Assembly (NCBI GenBank): GCA_036386655.1
Contig: DASVVG010000031.1
Location: 1 to 12,570 of the forward strand
DNA from: JAHWJX01 sp036386655
GTDB lineage: Bacteria > Pseudomonadota > Alphaproteobacteria > Caulobacterales > Caulobacteraceae
Reading direction: 5' to 3'
Length of the DNA stretch: 12,570 nt
Translations under genes and position numbers: made by a program
Notes under the pieces: generated by a model
Databases searched by the model: none
Seen by the model: only the letters and a program-made list of their open reading frames with translations
Told to the model about the DNA's origin: nothing
In this document: positions 1-6,838 of the stretch, in pieces
Numbering within the stretch: the first letter of the stretch is position 1
Layout of the letters: every line of letters starts with the position of its first letter

Positions 1-2306
1 AGCGTGCGCGGGATCGGCGTAGCGGTCAGCGTCAGCATGTGCACGTCGGCGCGGAGCTGCTTCAGGCGCTCCTTGTGCTTGACGCCGAAGCGATGCTCCT
101 CGTCGACCACGACGAGGCCGAGGTCCCTGAACTTCACCTGCTCGGACAGCAGCGCATGGGTGCCGACCACGACCTCCACCTCGCCCGAGGCCAGCGCCTT
201 GCGCGTCTCCGAAGCGTCCCTGGCGGTGACCATGCGCGACAGGTGGCGCACCTTCACCGGCCAGCCCTTGAAGCGTTCGCTGAAGGTCTGGAAGTGCTGG
301 CGGGCCAGCAGCGTGGTCGGACAGACGACCGCCACCTGCTTGCCGCTCATGGCGACGACGAAGGCGGCGCGCAGCGCCACCTCGGTCTTGCCGAAGCCGA
401 CGTCGCCGCAGATCAGCCGGTCCATCGGCTTGCCGGAGTCGAGATCCTCCAGCACGTCGGAGACTGCGTTGAGCTGGTCGTCCGTCTCCTCGTAGGGGAA
501 GCGGGCGCAGAACTCGTCGAAGGCGCCGTGAGGCGGCTCGACCGCGTCGGTGGTGCGGAGCGCGCGCTGGGCGGCGATCTTGATCAGCCCGGCGGCCATC
601 TCGCGCAGGCGCTGCTTCGCGCGCGCCTTGCGGTTCTGCCACGCGGCGCCGCCGAGACGGTCGAGCTGCACGCCCTCGGAATCCGCGCCGTAGCGGGTGA
701 GCAGGTCGATGTTCTCGACCGGCAGGTAGAGCTTGCTGTCGCCGCCGTACTGGATCTCCAGCGTGTCGTGCGGGGCGTCCTGCACGTCGATGGTCTTCAG
801 GCCCTCGTAGCGGCCGATGCCGTGGTCGATGTGCACGACGAGGTCGCCTGGGGACAGCGAGGCGGCTTCGGCGATGAAGTTGGCGGCGCGCTTCTTCCGG
901 CGGGGGCGGGCGAGACGGTCGCCGAGGATGTCGGTCTCGGAGATCACCGCGAGCGTCGGCGTCTCGAAGCCGTGCTCGAGCGGGAGCACGATGCGGAGGG
1001 GCGTCTTCGGGTCGAGGCCGTGGATATCGCGCCAGTCCTTGCCGGCGCGGATCTTCTTCAGGCCGTGGTCCGTCAGCATAGTGCCGAGGCGGTCGGAGGA
1101 GCCCCCGGTCCAGGACGCGAACATCACCCGCTTGCCCGCCTTCATCAGGTTGTCAGCGTGGGCGACGACGGACTCGAACAGGTTGATGCTGTCCTGCGCG
1201 CGCTCCGGCGCGAAGGTGCGCCCTCCCCTGCCCTCCATGTCGACGACGTCGGCGCCCTCACGCTGGAACGGCGTGAAGCGGCGCGTGGCGCGCAGCTCGG
1301 CCAGCGCATCCCACTCCTCCGCCGTAAGGTACAGCTCCTCGCGCGGCAGAGGGCGGTAGCTGCCCGTGCGGTCGAGCAGCGCGGCGTGGCGGTTGTCGTA
1401 GTAGTCCTTGACCGTGCCGAGGCGCTCCTCGCGCGCCTCCTTCGCCTGATGGTCGAAGGCGATCAGGGCGTCGTCACCGAGGTAGTCGAAGAGGGTGTCC
1501 AAGCGTTCGTAGAAGAGCGGCAGCCAGTGCTCCATGCCCTGACGGCGCGCGGACTCGCTGACGGTGACGTAGAGCGGGTCGTCGGTGACGGCGCCGAAGC
1601 GCTTGATGAAGCCCTTGCGGAAGCGCGCGACCGTCGCCTGGTCGAGCAGGATCTCGCTGACCGGGAGCAGGTCGACCCGGTCCTTGTTCCCGGTCGAGCG
1701 CTGGGTGAGCGGGTCGAAGGTGCGGATGGTCTCCAGCGTGTCCCCGAAGAGGTCGAGGCGCACGGGCTCCTCGGCCCCCGGCGGGAACACGTCGATGACC
1801 CCGCCGCGGATGGCGTACTCGCCCTTCTCGGACACGGTGGACGCGCGGCTGTAGCCGTTGCGCGCGAAGTAGCGCTCGAGGACCGAGACCTCGACGTCCT
1901 CGTTCGGCTTCGCCGAGAAGCCGGCGCTCTTGACCACGTCCATCGGCGGCAGGCGCTGCATCAGCGCGCCGGTCGAGGTCACCACCAGCAGCGCCGGGTC
2001 CTTCTTGAGCCGGTGTGCCAGTTGGCTGAGCGCCGCCATCCGCTGGGCGGCGACGGCGGCCGACGGGCCCATGCGGTCGTAGGGGAGGCAGTCCCAGCTC
2101 GGGAAGTGCAGCACCTCCAGGTCGGGCGCGAAGAAGGCGAGCGCGTCCATGAAGGCCGTGGCGCGGGCATGGTCGCTGGCGACGAAACAGGAGACGCCCC
2201 CACGGGCACGCGCGGCGTCGGCCATGACGAGGGCATCGAAGCCCTCGGGCGCACCGGCCACGTAGAGCCGGCCGTCCTCCTTCGCGATGCGTTTCAGCGG
2301 GTCCAT
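1..2306 (-). CDS. mfd: Transcription-repair coupling factor Mfd (3' end outside window)
   Basis: Mfd removes RNA polymerase stalled at DNA lesions and recruits UvrA for transcription-coupled nucleotide excision repair. It acts on DNA in the cytoplasm. Translating the minus strand from the ATG at 2306 gives 768 uninterrupted residues up to the window edge; the family is usually about 1,150 residues, so the rest of the second motor lobe and the C-terminal regulatory domain are missing here. The N-terminal part (about 1-350) resembles the UvrB-like damage-recognition module, including a PSWDCLPYDR segment. The RNA polymerase-interacting domain lies near 470-550 (DLVVHIDHGIGRYEGL). The motor begins with Walker A GDVGFGKT at 634-641, then DEEHRFG from 735 and TATPIPRT at the cut end. 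It lies 19 bases after sdhE and is probably cotranscribed with it; the ribosome site before its ATG is weak. RecG shares the motor motifs, but the UvrB-like and polymerase-binding parts make this Mfd. Confidence 0.97.
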   Translation of the reverse strand, partial: MDPLKRIAKEDGRLYVAGAPEGFDALVMADAARARGGVSCFVASDHARATAFMDALAFFAPDLEVLHFPSWDCLPYDRMGPSAAVAAQRMAALSQLAHRLKKDPALLVVTSTGALMQRLPPMDVVKSAGFSAKPNEDVEVSVLERYFARNGYSRASTVSEKGEYAIRGGVIDVFPPGAEEPVRLDLFGDTLETIRTFDPLTQRSTGNKDRVDLLPVSEILLDQATVARFRKGFIKRFGAVTDDPLYVTVSESARRQGMEHWLPLFYERLDTLFDYLGDDALIAFDHQAKEAREERLGTVKDYYDNRHAALLDRTGSYRPLPREELYLTAEEWDALAELRATRRFTPFQREGADVVDMEGRGGRTFAPERAQDSINLFESVVAHADNLMKAGKRVMFASWTGGSSDRLGTMLTDHGLKKIRAGKDWRDIHGLDPKTPLRIVLPLEHGFETPTLAVISETDILGDRLARPRRKKRAANFIAEAASLSPGDLVVHIDHGIGRYEGLKTIDVQDAPHDTLEIQYGGDSKLYLPVENIDLLTRYGADSEGVQLDRLGGAAWQNRKARAKQRLREMAAGLIKIAAQRALRTTDAVEPPHGAFDEFCARFPYEETDDQLNAVSDVLEDLDSGKPMDRLICGDVGFGKTEVALRAAFVVAMSGKQVAVVCPTTLLARQHFQTFSERFKGWPVKVRHLSRMVTARDASETRKALASGEVEVVVGTHALLSEQVKFRDLGLVVVDEEHRFGVKHKERLKQLRADVHMLTLTATPIPRT

Positions 2307-2325
2307 GCGGTCACTTGGCGGATGC

Positions 2326-2607
2326 TCAGGCGCCCATGTCCGGGCGGGCGTTGCGGGCGTCGAAGCGGAAGGACCGGATCAGGGCGAGCACCTCGCCGTC
2401 GAACGGCGCGGGCGCGGGCGTCTGGCCGATGATCCAGCCGTAGAGGTCGTGGTCGGGCTGGTCGAGCAGGGTTTCCAACTCGTCCAGTTGGGGCGGCGTG
2501 AGGCGGCCTAGGTGCGTGTCGGCAAAGGGGCCCAGGATCAGGTCGGCCTCGCGGAAGCCCCGCCGCCACGCCCGAAATCTCAGCTTCCCCAGCCGCTGGT
2601 CGTCCAT
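2326..2607 (-). CDS. sdhE: FAD assembly factor SdhE (succinate dehydrogenase flavinylation)
   Basis: SdhE (Sdh5, DUF339 family) promotes covalent attachment of FAD to the flavoprotein subunit of succinate dehydrogenase in the cytoplasm. The product is 93 residues, normal for the family. The diagnostic RGxxE motif is R16-G17-F18-R19-E20 in the stretch WRRGFREADLILGPF. A later LYGWIIG segment near residues 55-61 matches the conserved Y-x-W region. I chose the ATG at 2607. A GTG codon directly before it (2610) keeps the frame, but it lies inside the strong ribosome site GGGAGGGG, so it is a poor start. The gene precedes mfd by 19 bases and diverges from recG. No succinate dehydrogenase genes are in the window, so the placement reflects conserved gene order rather than shared function. 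A near-palindrome covers its start region. Confidence 0.93.
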   Translation of the reverse strand: MDDQRLGKLRFRAWRRGFREADLILGPFADTHLGRLTPPQLDELETLLDQPDHDLYGWIIGQTPAPAPFDGEVLALIRSFRFDARNARPDMGA

Positions 2608-2630
2608 CACCCCTCCCGCGAGCGGGTGAT
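2606..2630. repeat. Interrupted palindrome over the sdhE start and ribosome site
   Basis: The outer arms are ATCACCC (2606-2612) and its exact complement GGGTGAT (2624-2630). A second, nested inverted repeat is CCCGC-GA-GCGGG (2615-2626). The two share GGG at 2624-2626, so as RNA hairpins they would exclude each other. The element covers the sdhE ATG and ribosome site and touches the predicted -10 box of that gene. It could be a DNA operator or a translation-start hairpin; no regulator is identifiable from the sequence. Confidence 0.4.
2610..2617 (-). promoter_or_regulatory. Strong ribosome binding site of sdhE
   Basis: On the minus strand this reads GGGAGGGG. Its GGAGG core ends four bases before the ATG at 2607. 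It decides the start: the in-frame GTG at 2610 would lie within it. Both nested inverted repeats at this position include part of it. Confidence 0.55.
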
Positions 2631-2635
2631 ATAGG
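2628..2635 (-). promoter_or_regulatory. Possible -10 box for sdhE-mfd
   Basis: Read on the minus strand this is CCTATATC, which agrees at 7 of 8 positions with the Caulobacter-type housekeeping -10 consensus GCTANAWC. No convincing -35 box lies at the usual 10-14 base distance. If used, transcription would begin near 2620, leaving a leader of only about 13-15 bases before the sdhE ATG. The call rests on one half-site only. Confidence 0.3.
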
Positions 2636-2667
2636 CGCTTCCTCGTCGGCTTCTATGCTGGAAGACC

Positions 2668-4740
2668 ATGCGGCCCGAGATTCTGTTTCCGCTGTTCGCG
2701 CCGGTCTCCAGCCTGAAGGGCGTGGGGCCGAAGCTCGAGCCGCTCGTGGAACGTGCTGCGGGGCCCCTGGTTCGCGACCTCGTGTTCACGACGCCCAGCG
2801 GCATCGTGGAGCGGCCGGTGGCAACCGCGCTCGAGGCGGTGGACGGGCAGGTCGGCACCTTCGTGGTGACGTTGGACCAGCACACGCCGCCGCGCGGGCG
2901 CTCGCAGCCGTGGCGGATCCGGACGTTCGACGGGACGGGGTTCCTGACGCTGGTCTGGTTCAAGGGGCATGGGCCGCACCTGGAGCGGGCGCACCCGAAG
3001 GGCGCCGTGCGCGTGGTGAGCGGCAAGGTGGAGCGCTACGGCGCCGAGCTGCAGATGCCGCACCCCGACTACCTCGTGGCGCCGGAGAAGCGCGACGAGG
3101 TGCCGGCGGTCGAGACCGTCTACCCGACCACGGCGGGGCTGCCCGCGCGGACGCTGCGGCGGCTGGTGCTCGAGGCCGTGGCCGCGACGCCGGACTTGCC
3201 GGAGTGGCAGGACGGCGCCTGGAAGGCGAAGAACGGGTGGACCGGGTGGCGGGAGGCGCTCGAGGCGGTGCACCACCCCCAGGGCGAGGCGGACCTGGCG
3301 CCCGGCTCGGCGGCGAAGCGGCGGCTGGCGTACGACGAGCTGCTGGCGCACCAGCTGGCGATGGCGCGGCGGAAGGCGGCGCGGCGCAGCGAAGCGGCGA
3401 AGCCGGTCCCGGCCTCGGAGCTGTCCGGCCGGATCGAGGCGGCCCTCCCCTACAAGCTCACCGGTGCGCAGATGCGGGCGCTGGCGGAGATCGGCGGCGA
3501 CCTGAAGGCCGGCGAGCGGATGACGCGGCTGCTCCAGGGCGACGTGGGCTCCGGCAAGACGGCGGTGGCCATGCTGGCGATGGCCGACGCGGTGGCGGCC
3601 GGGCGGCAGGCGGTGCTGATGGCGCCGACGGAGATCCTGGCGCGACAGCACTTCGACACGCTGCAGCCGGTGTTCGCGAAGGAGCAGATCGAGGTCGTGC
3701 TGCTGACCGGGCGCGACAAGGGCGTGCCGCGGGCGGACAAGGTGCGGGCGATCGCGGCGGGGCACGTGAAGGTGGTCGTGGGCACGCACGCGCTGTTCCA
3801 GGACGACGTCGTCTACGCGGACCTGGCGCTGGCGGTGATCGACGAGCAGCACCGGTTCGGCGTGAGCGAGCGCAACCGGCTGCTCGACAAGGGCGAGGCG
3901 GTGCACCTGCTGGCGATGTCGGCGACCCCGATACCCCGTACACTGGAGCTGACGGTGTTCGGCGACCTCGACGTTTCGCGGCTTGAGGAAAAGCCGCCGG
4001 GGCGGACACCAGTGCACACGGCGGCGGTGCCGACCACTCGCATCGACCAGGTGGTGGAGCGGTTGCGCGGCGCGCTGGCCGAAGGCGCCCAGGCGTTCTG
4101 GATCTGCCCGCTCGTGGCGGAGAGCGAGGTGTCGGACCTCGCTAACGCGGAGGCGCGGGCGGCCGGGCTGACGGCGGTGCTCGGACACACGGTGGGACTG
4201 GTGCACGGCCAGATGAAGGCGGCGGACAAGGACGCGGTGATGAGCGCGTTCGCGGAGGGGAAGCTCGGGCTGCTGGTGGCGACGACCGTGGTGGAGGTGG
4301 GCGTCAACGTCCCCGCGGCGTCGATCATGGTGGTGGAACAGGCGGAGCGGTTCGGGCTGGCGCAGCTGCACCAGCTGCGCGGTCGCGTGGGCCGCGGGGC
4401 CAAGCAGAGCGCCTGCCTGCTGCTCTACGATCCGCCGCTCTCGGAGACGGCGCAGCAGCGGCTCGACGTGCTGAGGCGCACCGACGACGGCTTCGTGATC
4501 GCGGAGAAGGACCTCGAGCTGCGCGGCGGCGGCGACGTGCTGGGACTGAAGCAGAGCGGCTTCCCCGCCTACCGGCTGGCCGACCCGGTGCACCATCGCG
4601 ACCTGATCGCCACGGCGGCGGACGATGCGCGGCTGATCCTCAGCCGCGATCCGGAACTGAAGAGCCGGCGGGGGAAGGCGCTGGAGGTGCTGTCGGCGCT
4701 GTTCGACTGGCGGGTGGAGAGCGGTCCGGGCGCAGGTTGA
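2668..4740 (+). CDS. recG: ATP-dependent DNA helicase RecG
   Basis: RecG is a double-stranded-DNA translocase that remodels stalled replication forks and branched recombination intermediates. The product is 690 residues, a normal full length. The N-terminal wedge domain (about 1-180) starts with a conserved SLKGVGPK segment and contains the OB-fold. The motor follows: Walker A GDVGSGKT at 291-298, DEQH box at 392-395 within DEQHRFG, SATPIPRTL at 418-426, and motif VI QLHQLRGRVGR at 566-576. The ATG at 2668 is preceded by GGAAG at a suitable distance, and no longer in-frame start is evident. It is divergent from sdhE-mfd across a 60-base gap. Its last 101 bases overlap the end of the convergent DUF3089 gene, so no space is left for a terminator. 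A GATTC site (GANTC type) lies at 2679-2683, in its first codons. Confidence 0.97.
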   Translation: MRPEILFPLFAPVSSLKGVGPKLEPLVERAAGPLVRDLVFTTPSGIVERPVATALEAVDGQVGTFVVTLDQHTPPRGRSQPWRIRTFDGTGFLTLVWFKGHGPHLERAHPKGAVRVVSGKVERYGAELQMPHPDYLVAPEKRDEVPAVETVYPTTAGLPARTLRRLVLEAVAATPDLPEWQDGAWKAKNGWTGWREALEAVHHPQGEADLAPGSAAKRRLAYDELLAHQLAMARRKAARRSEAAKPVPASELSGRIEAALPYKLTGAQMRALAEIGGDLKAGERMTRLLQGDVGSGKTAVAMLAMADAVAAGRQAVLMAPTEILARQHFDTLQPVFAKEQIEVVLLTGRDKGVPRADKVRAIAAGHVKVVVGTHALFQDDVVYADLALAVIDEQHRFGVSERNRLLDKGEAVHLLAMSATPIPRTLELTVFGDLDVSRLEEKPPGRTPVHTAAVPTTRIDQVVERLRGALAEGAQAFWICPLVAESEVSDLANAEARAAGLTAVLGHTVGLVHGQMKAADKDAVMSAFAEGKLGLLVATTVVEVGVNVPAASIMVVEQAERFGLAQLHQLRGRVGRGAKQSACLLLYDPPLSETAQQRLDVLRRTDDGFVIAEKDLELRGGGDVLGLKQSGFPAYRLADPVHHRDLIATAADDARLILSRDPELKSRRGKALEVLSALFDWRVESGPGAG

Positions 4741-5833
4741 GGCGCGCCGCGATCCGCGCCTCGGCGTCGGCTTCCAGGTCGGCGTAGAACAGGTTGAAGG
4801 GTGGTGCCCGCAGGCGCTCCGCCCAGCCGCCGCTGCGGCGAAGCGACGGCGAGTCCGGGCGCGTGATGCGAAGCACGCCGCCCTCGCACCGCGCGGCCAC
4901 CTCGCGTTTCAGGAACGCGGGCCGCAGCCCCCACTCGAGGCGGGTGGCGTTCGCCGCGCCGTGGTGCGCCGACGCGGGGGCGACCTGCTCCCCCACCGCC
5001 CCGAGCAGGGGATTCACGCACAGGGCCCGCCGCTCGCCGAGGTTCTCCAGCCGCCCGTTCGACCACACGAGCGCCCGTTCGAGGTAGCGGCGCGCCCGGT
5101 CGTCCTCGCCTTCGTAGACGGCGGTCCAGGCGACGACGCAGCCGGCCTGATCGCGGCGCACGCAGGCCGGCAGCGGCGCCTGCGGGCCGTGGTCCTCCGC
5201 CGGCGTCACCACGCCGATCAGATGCGCGCCGGCGAACCGCGCGCGCAGCACCGGATCGGGTGCGATCTCCTCGTCGATCAGCCGGTCGGCCAGCGAACCG
5301 CCCTGTTCCACGCCCACCATGAGGAAAGGGCGGCCGCGGTTGTGCTGGGCGACGTAGCGCTGGAAGGCGGCGCGCACGTCGCCATAGGCGAAGCGGCGCG
5401 CGTCGCGCGCGTCCTCCCGCAGCGTGAGGAAGGTGTAGAGGCTGGCCTGCCGATACCGCGGCGCGAAGACCCGGGCGATCCGCTGGTAGGGCCCCGCGTA
5501 GTTCGGCAGCATCACCTCCGTGAGCACGCGGTTGGCCCGCTCCTTGTCGATCGGCGCGTTCCAGTTGCCGCCGCCGTCGTAGGTGGTCGGGTGGATGAAG
5601 AAGACGTCCACCGGCGGGTCGCCCGGGGCGGGCGGGCCCGGCAGCCGCGCCCAGGCGGCGGGGGAGCCGTAGTCGGGCGCCGCGGGGGGCTCGTAGGTCT
5701 GGTACGGCTCGCGGGGATCGAGAGCGGTCCGCATGATGTCTTCGCTGTAGACGGCGGCGGCGAGGCCCAGCGCCAGCAACAGTCCGACGCCGCCGAGCGC
5801 GAGCCAGAAAAGGACGCCGCGCCGGACCCTCAT
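4640..5833 (-). CDS. Membrane-anchored DUF3089 family protein, probable inactive hydrolase
   Basis: The 397-residue product starts with RVRR and a hydrophobic segment (about 7-28) lacking a clear cleavage site, so it is probably held in the inner membrane with a periplasmic domain. Family markers are DVFFIHPTTY (76-85), FAPRYRQASLYTF (123-135), GCVVAW (231-236) and LCVNPL (271-276). DUF3089 proteins are alpha/beta-hydrolase-like and, as I recall, carry a GHSQG nucleophile elbow. Here the matching site in PFLMVGVEQGG reads G174-V-E176-Q-G178, with Glu in place of Ser. The C-terminal NLFYADL segment (347-353) also lacks the His and Asp I expect just before it. Cysteines at 224, 232, 272 and 316 could form disulfides. 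Residues after about 370 are a Pro/Ala/Ser-rich tail encoded antisense to recG. It begins four bases after hldD, which suggests translational coupling and an envelope role. Its function is unknown; a pseudoenzyme or scaffold role is inference. Confidence 0.88.
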   Translation of the reverse strand: MRVRRGVLFWLALGGVGLLLALGLAAAVYSEDIMRTALDPREPYQTYEPPAAPDYGSPAAWARLPGPPAPGDPPVDVFFIHPTTYDGGGNWNAPIDKERANRVLTEVMLPNYAGPYQRIARVFAPRYRQASLYTFLTLREDARDARRFAYGDVRAAFQRYVAQHNRGRPFLMVGVEQGGSLADRLIDEEIAPDPVLRARFAGAHLIGVVTPAEDHGPQAPLPACVRRDQAGCVVAWTAVYEGEDDRARRYLERALVWSNGRLENLGERRALCVNPLLGAVGEQVAPASAHHGAANATRLEWGLRPAFLKREVAARCEGGVLRITRPDSPSLRRSGGWAERLRAPPFNLFYADLEADAEARIAARLNLRPDRSPPASRTAPTAPPAPSPAGSSVPDRG

Positions 5834-5837
5834 GACC

Positions 5838-6836
5838 TCAGCGGTACGGGTCCGGGCGGGACAGGAAGCGGCCCACGTAGTCGCCGATCCCCTCCTCCAG
5901 CGAGGTGAAGGGGGCTGCGTAGCCGGCGGAGCGCAGGCGGCTGATGTCTGCCTGCGTGAAGTACTGGTACTTGTCCCGGATCCCGGGCGGCATGTCGGCG
6001 TACTCGATCTTCGGCTCGCGGCCCGCCGCGTCGAACACGGCGCAGGCGAGGTCCGCGAACGAGCGCGCCTCGCCGGTGCCGAGGTTGTACACGCCGCTCA
6101 CCTCCGGCGCGTCGAGCAGCCACAGGATCACGCCCACGCAGTCGCGCACGTAGACGAAGTCGCGGAGTTGGCCGCCGTCCCGAACGTCCGGCCGGTGCGA
6201 CTTGAACAGCGTCACCGTCTCGCCGGCGCGCACGTCGGGCCAGATCTGGGCCGCGACCGACTTCATCCGCCCTTTGTGCTCTTCGTTCGGGCCGTAGATG
6301 TTGAAGAACTTCAGGCCCGCCCACTGCGGGGGCGCGAGGGCGCCGTCGGCGGAGCGGCGGGCGTAGAGGTCGAACAGAGCCTTGGACCAGCCGTAGGCGT
6401 TGAGCGGCCGGAGCGCCTTGAGCGAGGCCTCGTCGTCCGCGTCGGAGAAGCCGCCGGAGCCGTCGCCGTAGGTGGCCGCCGACGACGCGTAGATCAGGCG
6501 CACGTCGCGGTTGGCGCACCAGGTCCACAGGTCGCGCGACAGCGTGAAGTTCGAGTGCAGGATGTGATCGGCGTCTGTCTCCATCGTGGAGGAGACGGCG
6601 GCCATGTGGACGACCGCCTCGAGGTCGTCCTCGTGCTGCTCGAGCCACTCGAACATGGCGTCTGGCGCGACGAAGTCGGCGATGGGGTGCTTGGCGATGT
6701 TGCGCCACTTGCCGCTGTCGGCTCCCCGAAGGCGGTCGCAGACCGCGACGTCGTAGCGGCCCTGCTCCACCAGCGCCGCGGCGACGTTGGAGCCGATGAA
6801 CCCGGCCCCGCCGGTGACGAGGACGAAGCGGCTCAC
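5838..6836 (-). CDS. hldD: ADP-L-glycero-D-manno-heptose 6-epimerase
   Basis: HldD inverts C6 of ADP-D-glycero-D-manno-heptose to give the L,D form used by heptosyltransferases for the lipopolysaccharide inner core. The 332-residue product is an extended short-chain dehydrogenase with a Rossmann fold. The nucleotide-binding motif GGAGFIG is at 9-15, a Ser pair at 118-119, and the catalytic Tyr-x3-Lys is Y148/K152 in NAYGWSK. The segment NIYGPNEEHKGRM (179-191) is the family signature that separates HldD from UDP-glucose epimerases; K188 matches the second lysine of the family. I chose the GTG at 6836, two bases after the kdsA stop (TGA-GC-GTG), because the fold begins at once with SRFVLVTGG. 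The frame stays open further upstream but there it is a shadow of kdsA. It lies between kdsA and the DUF3089 gene in one apparent operon. Confidence 0.94.
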   Translation of the reverse strand: MSRFVLVTGGAGFIGSNVAAALVEQGRYDVAVCDRLRGADSGKWRNIAKHPIADFVAPDAMFEWLEQHEDDLEAVVHMAAVSSTMETDADHILHSNFTLSRDLWTWCANRDVRLIYASSAATYGDGSGGFSDADDEASLKALRPLNAYGWSKALFDLYARRSADGALAPPQWAGLKFFNIYGPNEEHKGRMKSVAAQIWPDVRAGETVTLFKSHRPDVRDGGQLRDFVYVRDCVGVILWLLDAPEVSGVYNLGTGEARSFADLACAVFDAAGREPKIEYADMPPGIRDKYQYFTQADISRLRSAGYAAPFTSLEEGIGDYVGRFLSRPDPYR

Positions 6837-6838
6837 GC

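Noticed and set aside
39..2432. Plus-strand open frame of 797 codons opposite mfd and part of sdhE
   Set aside because: Its translation is rich in Val, Ala, Arg and Gly with no family signature, while the other strand gives an unmistakable Mfd. Long antisense frames are expected opposite GC-rich genes.
2655..3986. Alternative plus-strand frame of 443 codons inside recG
   Set aside because: It overlaps the RecG motor in another frame and consists almost wholly of Ala, Gly and Arg.
2653..4596. Minus-strand open frame of 647 codons opposite recG
   Set aside because: The protein is dominated by His, Arg, Leu and Pro and mirrors recG codons; no domain is recognisable.
1..4740. Inverted similarity between mfd and recG as a possible repeat or mobile element
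   Set aside because: The similarity is limited to the shared motor motifs (GDVG-GKT, DE-HRFG, ATPIPRT) and reflects ancient homology of the proteins, not a DNA repeat.
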